Positions 39,799-49,307 of a DNA stretch of 64,000 bases are shown here, one piece after another (position 1 is the first letter of the stretch; every line of letters starts with the position of its first letter). Origin of the DNA: Pandoraea sp. PE-S2T-3 (GTDB lineage Bacteria > Pseudomonadota > Gammaproteobacteria > Burkholderiales > Burkholderiaceae); assembly GCF_002179965.1 (NCBI RefSeq), contig NZ_NGUQ01000015.1:248001-312000 (forward strand), in the 5' to 3' direction. The notes below the pieces were generated by a model. It was not told where the DNA came from. It saw only the letters and a program-made list of their open reading frames with translations, and made no database searches. The translations under genes were made by a program, and so were the position numbers.

Positions 39799-40314
39799 CT
39801 ACGGCGTTGGCGCGCGATCGTCGATTTTCGCCAACACCCAGTACATGTAGCCCGCGAACGCCCCGAAGACCACGTGCCCCACCACCATCATCCACGTGCG
39901 GGATTCGATGAACCACGGGAACAGTTGCGTCATCACGTAGAAATTCACGGCGTAGACGACCAGACCGAACACCCCGCCGGCAATAGCGACGGTGGGCACG
40001 TCCGAATCGAGCCGGAACGGCGCGATGATGGCGCCGAGCACCACCCCGAGGACCACGCCGATGGCCGCATGCACCATCAGTGCCATGGCGACGATCGACA
40101 CGTCGAAGGTTGCGGGCAGCGACAGAATGCCCGGGCCGAGCACGATCGCGGCGACCATGCGCGGGGGCACCCATGGGCTCTGGCCGGAGACCAGCAGGAC
40201 CATGAGCATTTCGACGGCGGAGAAGAAAGCGCAGGCGACAAAGCCGGCGACCGCTGCGGCGGCCCAGTCGGGCGACCGATGCGTATAGCGGTGCGAGTGG
40301 AGGTGCAGTTCCAT
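39799..40314 (-). CDS. Conserved integral membrane protein (unknown function)
   Basis: 171 residues with four hydrophobic helices (AAAAVAGFVACAFFSAVEML, then VSIVAMALMVHAAIGVVLGV, a third around 110-130, and VVGHVVFGAFAGYMYWVLA) and a His-rich N-terminus (MELHLHSHRYTHRSPD) that could bind metal. Similar proteins in Burkholderiales carry the label 'sodium:proline symporter', which the size does not support. GGGAGG lies at the right distance from the ATG. Confidence 0.72.
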   Translation of the reverse strand: MELHLHSHRYTHRSPDWAAAAVAGFVACAFFSAVEMLMVLLVSGQSPWVPPRMVAAIVLGPGILSLPATFDVSIVAMALMVHAAIGVVLGVVLGAIIAPFRLDSDVPTVAIAGGVFGLVVYAVNFYVMTQLFPWFIESRTWMMVVGHVVFGAFAGYMYWVLAKIDDRAPTP

Positions 40315-40450
40315 GATGTCCTCCCGGAAGGACCGCCAGCGGGGCCGGCAGTGTTTTCAGGATAGGACAATCTGGGCGCAGTGGCGGACCCAGCCGCTAT
40401 ATACTTGGCCTCACGCCCGCCGTCGGCGGGGACTTTCGGGGAGATATCGT

Positions 40451-40630
40451 ATGTCCAGTCTCATCGGCTTGCTCGTCGCTATCGTGCTCGTTGGCGTTCC
40501 CGTCTGGCGCATTCTGACCCGGCTGGGCTTTTCACCGTGGTTCACGGTGCTGGCCTTCATTCCGGTGGTCAACATCATTTCTCTCTGGCTGCTCTCCTAC
40601 GCCAACTGGCCCCAGCGCTCGTCCTCCTGA
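40451..40630 (+). CDS. Small membrane protein (59 aa)
   Basis: 59 residues with two hydrophobic helices (LIGLLVAIVLVGVPVWRIL and WFTVLAFIPVVNIISLWLL). SD GGGGAG precedes the ATG by 7 bp, and a terminator follows 80 bp downstream, so this is a real small gene. It resembles many short inner-membrane proteins of unknown role. Confidence 0.7.
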   Translation: MSSLIGLLVAIVLVGVPVWRILTRLGFSPWFTVLAFIPVVNIISLWLLSYANWPQRSSS

Positions 40631-40709
40631 GCGCGCGGATCGCCGACTTCAGCGATCTGACTTAAATGGCCTGACTTCGATGGCCTGATTTCGGCCAGAC
40701 AACACCCTG

Positions 40710-40736
40710 ACTGCCGCGCGAGCGGCAGTTCTTTTT
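40710..40736 (+). terminator. Intrinsic terminator after the 59-aa membrane protein
   Basis: ACTGCCGC (40710-40717)/GCGGCAGT (40722-40729) with a GCGA tetraloop, then TCTTTTTG. Confidence 0.88.
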
Positions 40737-40847
40737 GCAAGATGCCGCACCTCACTGGCGAATAACGCGTATCACGCGAGTCGACGCTCGCCCGTGGTGC
40801 AGTGCGGTACGGTAGAATATTCGGCAAATTCCGAACACTGGACTGGC

Positions 40848-42566
<1,719 letters not shown>

Positions 42567-42592
42567 GTTCGCTGAACGCCACTCGTTTCAAG

Positions 42593-42622
42593 CAAAACCC
42601 GCGTCGTCGTACGCGGGTTTTG
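42593..42622 (+). terminator. Intrinsic terminator of glnS
   Basis: CAAAACCCGCGT (42593-42604)/ACGCGGGTTTTG (42611-42622), then TGTTTTTG. Confidence 0.9.
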
Positions 42623-42818
42623 TGTTTTTGGGCCCGATATTCCTGAACACCTGATACGGACTATAACGAACGGATGCGCTGCGGGCGGGGCGTTCGGCGT
42701 AAGCTCGCGCCAATCGTCCAATGGCTGGCGCAGTTCAGTGCAATTCGCCGGATTTCGCGGCGGCTTGCTGCCCCTCCTCGCTGGCCAATGACATCGCACT
42801 CATCGCACGAGCCGCCGC

Positions 42819-43814
42819 ATGCCACCGTCCCGCTCACCGTCGTTTCCCGTGCCGCTTTCTGCGCCGCCTTCTCCGGCCGCGCCTATGGCCGAGTCACGCG
42901 CCCTCGCCGCATACCGCTGGCTGGTTGCCGAACTCCACGGTCTGACGGCCAACTTCGCGCAGATTTACTTCATTCCGTCAGCAGGCATCGGCCTGCTGCT
43001 GTTTGCCGTACTCATGCTTGCCGATCGTCCGGCTGCGCTCGCGGGGCTGGCGGCCAGTGTGGGTGCGTCGCTCGTCGCGCTGGTCCTGCGTTTGCCGCGT
43101 GACGCCCGGCGCAGCGGTTTGTTCGGCTACAACGCCGCGTTGACGGGCATCGCGTTCGGCGCCCTGTGGCAACCCGACCTCACGTCGGCCGTGTGGCTGT
43201 CGGTGTGCGTGTGCCTGACGGTCATCGCATCCGCCGAACTCGTCCGCCACCGACTGCCGGCACTCACCGGCCCCTTCGTCGCCGTCATGGCCCTGTCGTG
43301 GGCGATGCAGCCGTGGCTCGGGCTGCTGCCGCGCACGGGGGCACTCGCCTGCGATACGGGCACGCCGGGCTTCGTCTTCTGTTCGGTCGGTCAGGTCGTG
43401 TTCGTCGCCCCGCTGGTACTCGGCTTGCTCACTTGGTACGTACTGGCCCTGTGGAACGCCCGTGCGACGGTCTGGGCGCTGGCTGCGGGCGTGGTGGTAT
43501 GGCTGGGCATCGCGCTACTGGCGCAGCATTGGCCCGCGTTGGCAGGGCAAGCGGGCGGCATCGGCGTGAATGGGTTTCTGGCGGCACTCGGGCTGGGCGT
43601 CTTCCATCGCCGCCCGGGAGTGCGTCTGGCGGGGGCTGCCCTTGCCGGCTTGTTCTGTATTGTTCTGGGTGCCCTGCTGGGGCCACTCGGCTGGCCGTAT
43701 TTCACGCTGCCGTTCAACCTTGCGGTGTGGACGTTGCTCGCCGTCACGCGGGCCGGCAGCCCTTCGCCCCGACACCCTCGGCCCCACGACGCTGAAGCCT
43801 CCCTGCGGCCTTGA
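42819..43814 (+). CDS. Urea transporter (UT family)
   Basis: 331 residues, about ten helices. GLFGYNAALTGIAFGALWQ is the first UT signature and WPYFTLPFNLAVWTLLA the C-terminal one; a first-half helix reads FAQIYFIPSAGIGLLLF, as in channel-like urea transporters. It would move urea across the inner membrane. No urease gene is in the window. The first ATG is used; MAESRALAAY (42885) is an alternative that drops a proline-rich lead. Confidence 0.85.
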   Translation: MPPSRSPSFPVPLSAPPSPAAPMAESRALAAYRWLVAELHGLTANFAQIYFIPSAGIGLLLFAVLMLADRPAALAGLAASVGASLVALVLRLPRDARRSGLFGYNAALTGIAFGALWQPDLTSAVWLSVCVCLTVIASAELVRHRLPALTGPFVAVMALSWAMQPWLGLLPRTGALACDTGTPGFVFCSVGQVVFVAPLVLGLLTWYVLALWNARATVWALAAGVVVWLGIALLAQHWPALAGQAGGIGVNGFLAALGLGVFHRRPGVRLAGAALAGLFCIVLGALLGPLGWPYFTLPFNLAVWTLLAVTRAGSPSPRHPRPHDAEASLRP

Positions 43815-43822
43815 GCGCAGGC

Positions 43823-43854
43823 AAAAAAAAGCCCGAAACCGTAAGGTTCCGGGC
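43823..43854 (-). terminator. Strong intrinsic terminator on the minus strand
   Basis: Ten-base stem (43845-43854 with 43831-43840; one G-T pair), loop TTAC, followed on the minus strand by eight T. It lies 321 bp after the photolyase stop with no gene between. Confidence 0.92.
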
Positions 43855-44090
43855 ACTCGCATGTCGCTAACCCCGTGATTCGAAGCTGCCATCTATGCGG
43901 CAAAGGTGTTTAGCTTCCCCGTAGTGTGGTTTTGGCCTGCCCTCGCTCGTATTCCGAGCACTTCCATCCGTCTTGCTCTGCTTCCTCCCTGACACCGGAG
44001 GCAATGGCAAACGCCCCCCGACGTTTCCGCTCGCTACCGAAGCCCAGACCTCTTTCGTGTCTTACCTGTATCAACGGATAAGCGTGAAGA
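43855..44090 (-). ncRNA. Candidate structured small RNA downstream of photolyase
   Basis: The 320 bp between the photolyase stop and the strong minus-strand terminator contain no convincing gene. The minus strand folds locally: GAAGC/GCUUC enclosing UGCC/GGCA (about 43875-43915), CCUCC/GGAGG, and GCUCG/CGAGC hairpins. Seven GGA triplets occur, three as ANGGA (AGGGA, ACGGA, AUGGA), which is suggestive of CsrA/RsmA-type binding sites. AT-rich sequence around 44080-44140 could be the promoter. It could instead be a long 3' UTR of the photolyase mRNA. No Rfam family was recognised; the 5' end is a guess. Confidence 0.4.
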
Positions 44091-44175
44091 AAGTTGACCG
44101 GGGTATACGCGAATATATGAGGAAATATACGTAAATTCGACTGCGTGTGTTCGGCGCCGGCCTCATTCAGCCGCA

Positions 44176-45696
44176 TCAGTCGGCCGCCACATCCTCCGCA
44201 TTGCCCTCCGACGTCGCAGGCGTTTTGACCACGGCATAGCGTGCGAGCGTTTCCTTGCGCGCCACATCGTGCGCCACGCGCGGCTGAGGGTAGTCGCGGC
44301 CAAGTTCGACTTTGGCGAGCGCCAGCACTGGCGCGTCGACGCGCCAGGGCGCATGAATGGCCTTGTCGGACAGGTTGGCCAGTTCCGGCACGTATTTACG
44401 GATAAAGCGCCCCTGTGGATCGAATTTCTCCGACTGTGTCACCGGGTTGAAGATGCGGAAGTAAGGCTGCGCGTCGCACCCCGTCGAGGCGGCCCACTGC
44501 CAGCCGCCGTTGTTCGCGGCCAGATCGAAATCATTGAGCGCCAGCGCGAAATAAGCCTCGCCGCGTCGCCAGTCGATCCCCAGATCCTTCACCAAAAAGC
44601 TCGCCACGACCATGCGCAAACGGTTATGCATGTACCCCGTCTGGTTGATCTGACGCATCGCGGCATCCACCAGCGGATAGCCCGTGCGCCCCTCGCACCA
44701 CGCCTCGAAATCGTCGTCCGCCGCCGGCCCCGTCGCCCATTGAATCGCGTCATAGGCGGGCTTGAACGCGTTGCCGACCACTTCCGGATGGTGATGCAGG
44801 ATCATGAAGTAGAACTCACGCCAGATCAGCTCGCTCAGCCATGTCTGTGCGCCCGCCCCGGCATCGCCGCCCCGGAGCATGGCGGCGTGCGCTTCGCGGG
44901 CGAGCGTGCGGATGGAAACGGTGCCGAAGCGCAGATGCACGGAGAGATAGCTCGGCCCGCGTACCGCCGGATAGTCACGGCGTTCGCGGTAATGCGCCAT
45001 GCGCGGCAGGAAGTCGTCGAGCAGTTGCCGAGCACCGGCCTCGCCCGCCGGGATCGCCATGCGGCGCTCAGCAGGCACGTCGAAGCCCAGTTCGGCCAGC
45101 GACGGGATCTCGGTGGTTGCCTCCGACGCCGCTTCCCCGGAAATCGCCCCGGGTGCCGCCAGCCGGTGCATGTCGGCGCGACGGCCATGGGGCGCGAGAT
45201 CGACAGGTCGCACCTGCTTGAGCCACGCCCGCTGGTAAGGCGTGAAGACGCTGTAGGGCTCGCCCTGCGCCGTCAGCACCTCATTCATCTCGAAGACGAC
45301 CTGATCCTTGACGTGCTCGAAGCCAATGTCCGCGTCGTCCAGCAACCGGCTGACCTGACGGTCGCGCGTCACGGCGTCCGGCTCATAGTCTCGTCCTGCG
45401 AATACCACCTGTACGCCAAGTGTCTGCGCCAGTGACGGAATCACGTCGACCGGGTCACCGTGACGCACGATCAGTGCCCCGCCAGCGGCTTCAACGCTTT
45501 GCGACAGCGCCGCGACGCTCTCATGGATGAATGCCACCCGCCGGTCATCGCGCGGCAGTCCCGACAGAATCGCCGTGTCGAACACGAACACGACATAAAC
45601 CTGTCCGCACGTCGCCAAGGCTTGCGCCAGCGTCGCGTTGTCGGTGCAGCGCAAGTCTCGCCGCAACCACACCAGTCCCTTTTGAAATTCAGTCAT
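44176..45696 (-). CDS. phrB: Deoxyribodipyrimidine photolyase
   Basis: 506 residues. The N-terminal antenna domain opens GLVWLRRDLRCTDNATLAQAL. The FAD-binding helical domain has SYLSVHLRFGTVSIR, WLSELIWREFYFMILHHHP, MRQINQTGYMHNRLRMVVAS and LNDFDLAANNGGWQWAASTG, all diagnostic of class-I CPD photolyases. It repairs UV pyrimidine dimers with blue light. MTEFQKGLVW is the start. It diverges from a lipoprotein gene. Confidence 0.95.
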   Translation of the reverse strand: MTEFQKGLVWLRRDLRCTDNATLAQALATCGQVYVVFVFDTAILSGLPRDDRRVAFIHESVAALSQSVEAAGGALIVRHGDPVDVIPSLAQTLGVQVVFAGRDYEPDAVTRDRQVSRLLDDADIGFEHVKDQVVFEMNEVLTAQGEPYSVFTPYQRAWLKQVRPVDLAPHGRRADMHRLAAPGAISGEAASEATTEIPSLAELGFDVPAERRMAIPAGEAGARQLLDDFLPRMAHYRERRDYPAVRGPSYLSVHLRFGTVSIRTLAREAHAAMLRGGDAGAGAQTWLSELIWREFYFMILHHHPEVVGNAFKPAYDAIQWATGPAADDDFEAWCEGRTGYPLVDAAMRQINQTGYMHNRLRMVVASFLVKDLGIDWRRGEAYFALALNDFDLAANNGGWQWAASTGCDAQPYFRIFNPVTQSEKFDPQGRFIRKYVPELANLSDKAIHAPWRVDAPVLALAKVELGRDYPQPRVAHDVARKETLARYAVVKTPATSEGNAEDVAAD

Positions 45697-45797
45697 GTCA
45701 GATCGGCGCGACACTCTCGTGCCGGTATCGGTTTGGTCCGTCAAATCCCGTACCATAGCGGCATCGCGGACTTTATGCCATCGGCGTCGATTACCTC

Positions 45798-46262
45798 ATG
45801 TCTCGGACGTTTCCGACTTTGGCCTGCGCTCGCGCGGGCCGGCTTGCTGCCTTCCCCTCTGCCCTCCTCCTTGTCGCCAGCTTGCTCGCCGGCTGCGCCA
45901 CGCCATCGAAAGCACCGCCAGCGGGGTCAAAGGCCACCCAGCCTGCTCCCGATGCCGCCACCTTGCGTGAGCGCCATCTGGCCGCCGCCAACGCGGCCGC
46001 AGATCAGTACCGGACTTGTTTGTACGGACACGTCGCGCGCTACGTCAATCTGGTGCCCGATCCGGTTCGGCTTGCCGACGAAGCGGCCGTCGAATGTGCG
46101 CCTATCACCGAGCGATTCCGGCGCGAGCGGCAGGCCGCCATCGTGACCTACACGACGGCCACCGACGCAGCACAACAAGCCGACGCCGCGACAGCTACGC
46201 TACAGGCCGACGGCCAACGCGTGGCGCGGGCCCGTGCCACGGAGTTACGTGCACTTCAGTGA
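45798..46262 (+). CDS. Putative lipoprotein of unknown function
   Basis: 154 residues. The signal peptide ends in the lipobox LLAGC (Cys36 region), followed by a Pro/Ala-rich linker. The mature part is helical and Ala/Gln-rich (HLAAANAAADQYRTCLYGH, later QADAATATLQADGQRV), perhaps a short coiled coil. No family recognised. No clear SD before the ATG. Confidence 0.7.
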   Translation: MSRTFPTLACARAGRLAAFPSALLLVASLLAGCATPSKAPPAGSKATQPAPDAATLRERHLAAANAAADQYRTCLYGHVARYVNLVPDPVRLADEAAVECAPITERFRRERQAAIVTYTTATDAAQQADAATATLQADGQRVARARATELRALQ

Positions 46263-46328
46263 TGGGACTCGGGAGGGTGCCGGGTCATCGGGCTTGGCCA
46301 CCGGTCTGAGCCACGTTGAAATGGCAAA

Positions 46329-46487
46329 CGCCAATCAGCGGAAGGCACCCCCAAACAGCCGTTCGTTGCCGCTACCCGCCGCATAAGCGTTCTCCCGAGC
46401 GTGCTTTCCCTAATCGGGCAAGCCCCGATTGGCGAACGGTACTCGGTTGACCAAAATGAAATCGCCCTCTTACGTCCTTTTGGGGGT
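46329..46487 (+). ncRNA. Candidate structured small RNA between lipoprotein and mgtC-like genes
   Basis: The plus strand contains nested complementary segments: ACCCCCAAA (46347-46355) with TTTGGGGGT (46479-46487), CCGTTCG (46359-46365) with CGAACGG (46433-46439), and a hairpin AATCGGG (46412-46418)/CCCGATT (46424-46430). CGCCAATC (46329-46336) can pair with GATTGGCG (46427-46434) as an alternative. A strong terminator follows 18 bp later. A rod of roughly 140-200 nt ending in a terminator resembles 6S-like RNA in general shape, but no family was recognised from sequence. No gene is encoded in 46263-46609. Confidence 0.45.
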
Positions 46488-46504
46488 ACTGCGACAACGT
46501 CATT

Positions 46505-46529
46505 TGCCCGCTTCGGCGGGCATTTTTCT
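46505..46529 (+). terminator. Intrinsic terminator with UUCG loop
   Basis: TGCCCGC (46505-46511), TTCG, GCGGGCA (46516-46522), then TTTTTCTT on the plus strand. The C(UUCG)G loop and T-run give direction plus. No plus-strand gene lies between 46262 and it. Confidence 0.9.
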
Positions 46530-46609
46530 TCGGTATCCGCAGGAATTTGTCCGCCGCATCCTTTGCAAGGGGGGCGCGATGTGCATCTTTTCCAGACGTC
46601 AGATGGAAG

Positions 46610-47119
46610 TCACTTGCCGTCGGGCCCACGCGGCGCCGACGCGTCCCCGGCAGCCGCCTCCGGCGATGGATCGTCGTGGCCCAGCCAGCGGTGTGCGAGG
46701 GCTTCGATTCGCCCGCCGACCGCCAGCACGATAAGCAGCAGCACCATCGCCACGAGTGCGATGTGCCAGCGCCCCAGCCCGCAGATGATGCCGATGCCGG
46801 TCGTACTCCAGAGCGCGGCCGCCGTGGTGAAGCCATGCACGTTGGCACTGCGCCCCGAGCGCACGATGCACCCCGCACCCAGAAAACCGATACCCGCAAC
46901 GATGCCTTGCACGACGCGCCCCACCGACGATGCGTCCGTCGCTACGTCAGAACCGGGGAACGGCACCACGGCCAGCACGAACAGCGCCGAGCCAAACGAG
47001 ACGATGGCGAGCGTGCGCAACCCCACCGATTTGTGATGCAAGTTGCGATTGAGTCCGACCAGACCGCCCAACAACAAGGCGGCCGTGAGCCGCAACGTCA
47101 CTTCGATGATCTCCGTCAT
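46610..47119 (-). CDS. MgtC/SapB family membrane protein
   Basis: 169 residues, about five helices. LRLTAALLLGGLVGLNRNLH and GIGFLGAGCIVRSGRSANVHGF then TTAAALWSTTGIGIICGLG are the MgtC/SapB signatures. The long C-terminal soluble ACT-like domain of MgtC proper is missing, so this is the short SapB type. Linked to Mg2+ stress and intracellular survival in some bacteria, mechanism through F-ATPase inhibition for MgtC only. SD GGGAGA precedes MTEIIEV. Confidence 0.9.
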   Translation of the reverse strand: MTEIIEVTLRLTAALLLGGLVGLNRNLHHKSVGLRTLAIVSFGSALFVLAVVPFPGSDVATDASSVGRVVQGIVAGIGFLGAGCIVRSGRSANVHGFTTAAALWSTTGIGIICGLGRWHIALVAMVLLLIVLAVGGRIEALAHRWLGHDDPSPEAAAGDASAPRGPDGK

Positions 47120-47170
47120 CCGCTTTCTCCCTACCCGCGTACGCAAGTGTGATGCCGCATTATGGCGCGC

Positions 47171-48352
47171 TTATGCGCTTGCTGCGTCCCCTGAGTTCAC
47201 CGAGTTCGCCGCGCCTTCTGCGTGACCTGCATTTCCGGTGCTCCCGGCATTCGCCTCCTGCACCGTGACAGGCACATCGTCCCAGTCGTCGAACAATCGC
47301 AGCTGACGCGCTGCCTGCGCTTCCAACAGACGCACACCGACACCCATCAGACGCACCGGGCGACGACGGCGCCCCACCGCTTCGGCGAGTAGCTGGCGGC
47401 ATTGCTTGGCGTCGACACCAAGCGCTCCCGCCTCAGCGGTCGTACGAGAAAAATCTGCGAAACGCACCTTGACGAAAACTTTGGCAATGGCGACCGGTTC
47501 GCCGCGTCGTGCGCGTGCAATCCGCTCGTGCAACTGGCGCATCAGCGGCTCGAATGCCGCCTCGCAATCGGCCAGCGTCCGAAGGTCGCGCGTGTAGGTC
47601 GTTTCCACGCTGATCGATTTTCGCTCCCGGTCAGGCGTCACTTCCCGCGTATCGATACCCCGGCAGCGCTCATGCAGACGCTGACCAAACACGCCGAAAC
47701 GCTCGGTCAGCTCCGTGAGCGAGTGGTTGCGAAGATCGCCGCAGGAATCCACGCCAAGCGCACGCAGTTTCTCGGCCGTGACCTTCCCGACACCGAACAG
47801 GCGCTCGACCGGCAGCGCGGCAACAAAGGCGTCGATCTCGGCCGGGCGCACCACGAACATGCCGTCCGGCTTGCGCCAGTCGCTGGCAATCTTCGCAATG
47901 AATTTATTCGGGGCTACGCCAGCGGACACCGTCAGCCCGACCTCCGCCGAGATGCGCGCCCGAATCTCGCGGGCGATCAACGTGGCAGACCCCTCGCATC
48001 GCTCGCTATCCGTGACGTCCAGATAAGCCTCGTCAAGCGAGAGCGGTTCGACCAGATCGGTGTAATCGCGGTAGATCGCCATGATGCGTTGCGACGCTTC
48101 GCGATACCGCTCCATCGTCGGCGCAATGATGCGCAGATCGGGGCAAAGCTTGACCGCCTGTGCCGACGGCATGGCGGAGCGCACGCCGAACGCGCGAGCC
48201 TCGTAGTTGCAGGTGGCGATGACACCGCGCTGATCGGGCTGCCCGCCCACCGCCAATGGAATGCCCCGCAACGACGGATCGTCACGCATCTCGACCGAGG
48301 CATAGAAGCAATCGGCGTCGCAGTGGATGATTTTGCGTGTGAGGGGCAGCAT
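47171..48352 (-). CDS. dinB: DNA polymerase IV (Y-family)
   Basis: 393 residues. Catalytic motifs KIIHCDADCFYASVEMRDDP and VEPLSLDEAYLDVTDSE; helix-hairpin-helix LFGVGKVTAEKLRALGVD; little-finger domain KSISVETTYTRDL. The beta-clamp motif QLRLFDDW lies at about residue 360, followed by a 30-residue low-complexity tail (Gly/Asn/Ser/Ala), longer than usual. It performs error-prone bypass of lesions. A LexA box lies 17-35 bp upstream of the ATG. Confidence 0.96.
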   Translation of the reverse strand: MLPLTRKIIHCDADCFYASVEMRDDPSLRGIPLAVGGQPDQRGVIATCNYEARAFGVRSAMPSAQAVKLCPDLRIIAPTMERYREASQRIMAIYRDYTDLVEPLSLDEAYLDVTDSERCEGSATLIAREIRARISAEVGLTVSAGVAPNKFIAKIASDWRKPDGMFVVRPAEIDAFVAALPVERLFGVGKVTAEKLRALGVDSCGDLRNHSLTELTERFGVFGQRLHERCRGIDTREVTPDRERKSISVETTYTRDLRTLADCEAAFEPLMRQLHERIARARRGEPVAIAKVFVKVRFADFSRTTAEAGALGVDAKQCRQLLAEAVGRRRRPVRLMGVGVRLLEAQAARQLRLFDDWDDVPVTVQEANAGSTGNAGHAEGAANSVNSGDAASA

Positions 48353-48370
48353 GGATAAGGGCAGAAAACA

Positions 48371-48386
48371 CTGTGCAAATATACAG
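48371..48386 (-). promoter_or_regulatory. LexA (SOS) box of dinB
   Basis: CTGT-GCAAATAT-ACAG exactly fits CTGT-N8-ACAG, the LexA motif shared by E. coli and beta-proteobacteria. It sits 18 bp upstream of the dinB start codon, so dinB should be damage-inducible. Confidence 0.85.
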
Positions 48387-48446
48387 CATTCGCCTATTTA
48401 TCGCAGCCTATGAGGCACATCTCCGAGATGCCACTGCCAACCACCG

Positions 48447-49208
48447 CTACCTCACCGGCAGGAACTGAAGAAACTGCGCACCGAGCAGGTTTTGCACATA
48501 GCCGATGCCTGCCCGCCGGTACTTCTCGTCAAGCATCTCGGCGAGCAGATCCAGCCGGCCGATGATCTTGCCGAATTCACGCTCGAAGCTCACGTTGGTC
48601 ACATCGGCCACTTCATTAGCGAGCAGCAGCGGCCGTCCGGCCAGATCGCGACGGCTGGCCAGCAGCCACGCGGCGATTTCCACATTGCGCGCGGCGTTGT
48701 AGATACGCTGCGCATCGAGACCGTCGCTCAGATAGAACACCGTGCTGCCGCCGTGCGCCGTGATGATCGTGTCCGACAAGCTGAAGACGAAGGCGGCCAC
48801 GCGATCGCCATCAAACGCCGGATCGAGGGAGCGCGACAGCGCCCTGACGTCACGCAAGTCTTTCAACTCAGCCAGATTGCGCCGCCCTTCGACCGCCGCA
48901 CGCAGTTGCGCCATCGCTTGCGCTTGCGTGGCGGCACCGCTCTTGCGCCATTCGCGCGGGTTGCGCTTGTAGAGCTTGTCGGCCAGCAGGTAGAGACTCT
49001 CGAGATTGGCCCGCATGCCGAGGGTCGCCATACGGTTGATGTCGGTCTGCGCAAGGTCGGCCGTCGTCATTGACGTGGAGCGCACCTTGCCGTGATCGAC
49101 AGGGGACTCCTGATACGACGCGCAGGCGCCACACAGCGAGGTCATCGCAACGACGCAGGCCAGGCGACGTGTCTTGCGCAGGGTGTCGAAGTCAGGCAAT
49201 CGAATCAT
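48447..49208 (-). CDS. Conserved lipoprotein of unknown function
   Basis: 253 residues. The lipobox SLCGAC gives Cys29. The mature protein is helical: ADLAQTDINRMATLGMRANL, later LKDLRDVRALSRSLDPAFDG and STVFYLSDGLDAQRIYNAARN, a pattern found in a conserved Burkholderiales family without assigned function. It is upstream of dinB on the same strand but has its own stop and an SOS promoter between. Confidence 0.75.
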   Translation of the reverse strand: MIRLPDFDTLRKTRRLACVVAMTSLCGACASYQESPVDHGKVRSTSMTTADLAQTDINRMATLGMRANLESLYLLADKLYKRNPREWRKSGAATQAQAMAQLRAAVEGRRNLAELKDLRDVRALSRSLDPAFDGDRVAAFVFSLSDTIITAHGGSTVFYLSDGLDAQRIYNAARNVEIAAWLLASRRDLAGRPLLLANEVADVTNVSFEREFGKIIGRLDLLAEMLDEKYRRAGIGYVQNLLGAQFLQFLPVR

Positions 49209-49307
49209 GGGCGGGTTGTGATCGGCAAGCGACGACTCTACGCGATCAATGGACGGTGTTGCGCCACGACGCTACGGAATTTTGTGACATTCGGTAACGC
49301 CATCGCC

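Noticed and set aside
43866-43914. attC-like or tRNA-like element (GCTAAAC ... GTTAGC with TTCGAAT)
   Set aside because: The core sites do not match RYYYAAC/GTTRRRY, only 49 nt long, no anticodon arm and no CCA; no integrase nearby.
43910-44176. 88-codon frame directly after phrB, starting in its stop codon
   Set aside because: Overlap looks like translational coupling, but sequence composition is unlike neighbours and has no family; the stretch fits a structured RNA better.
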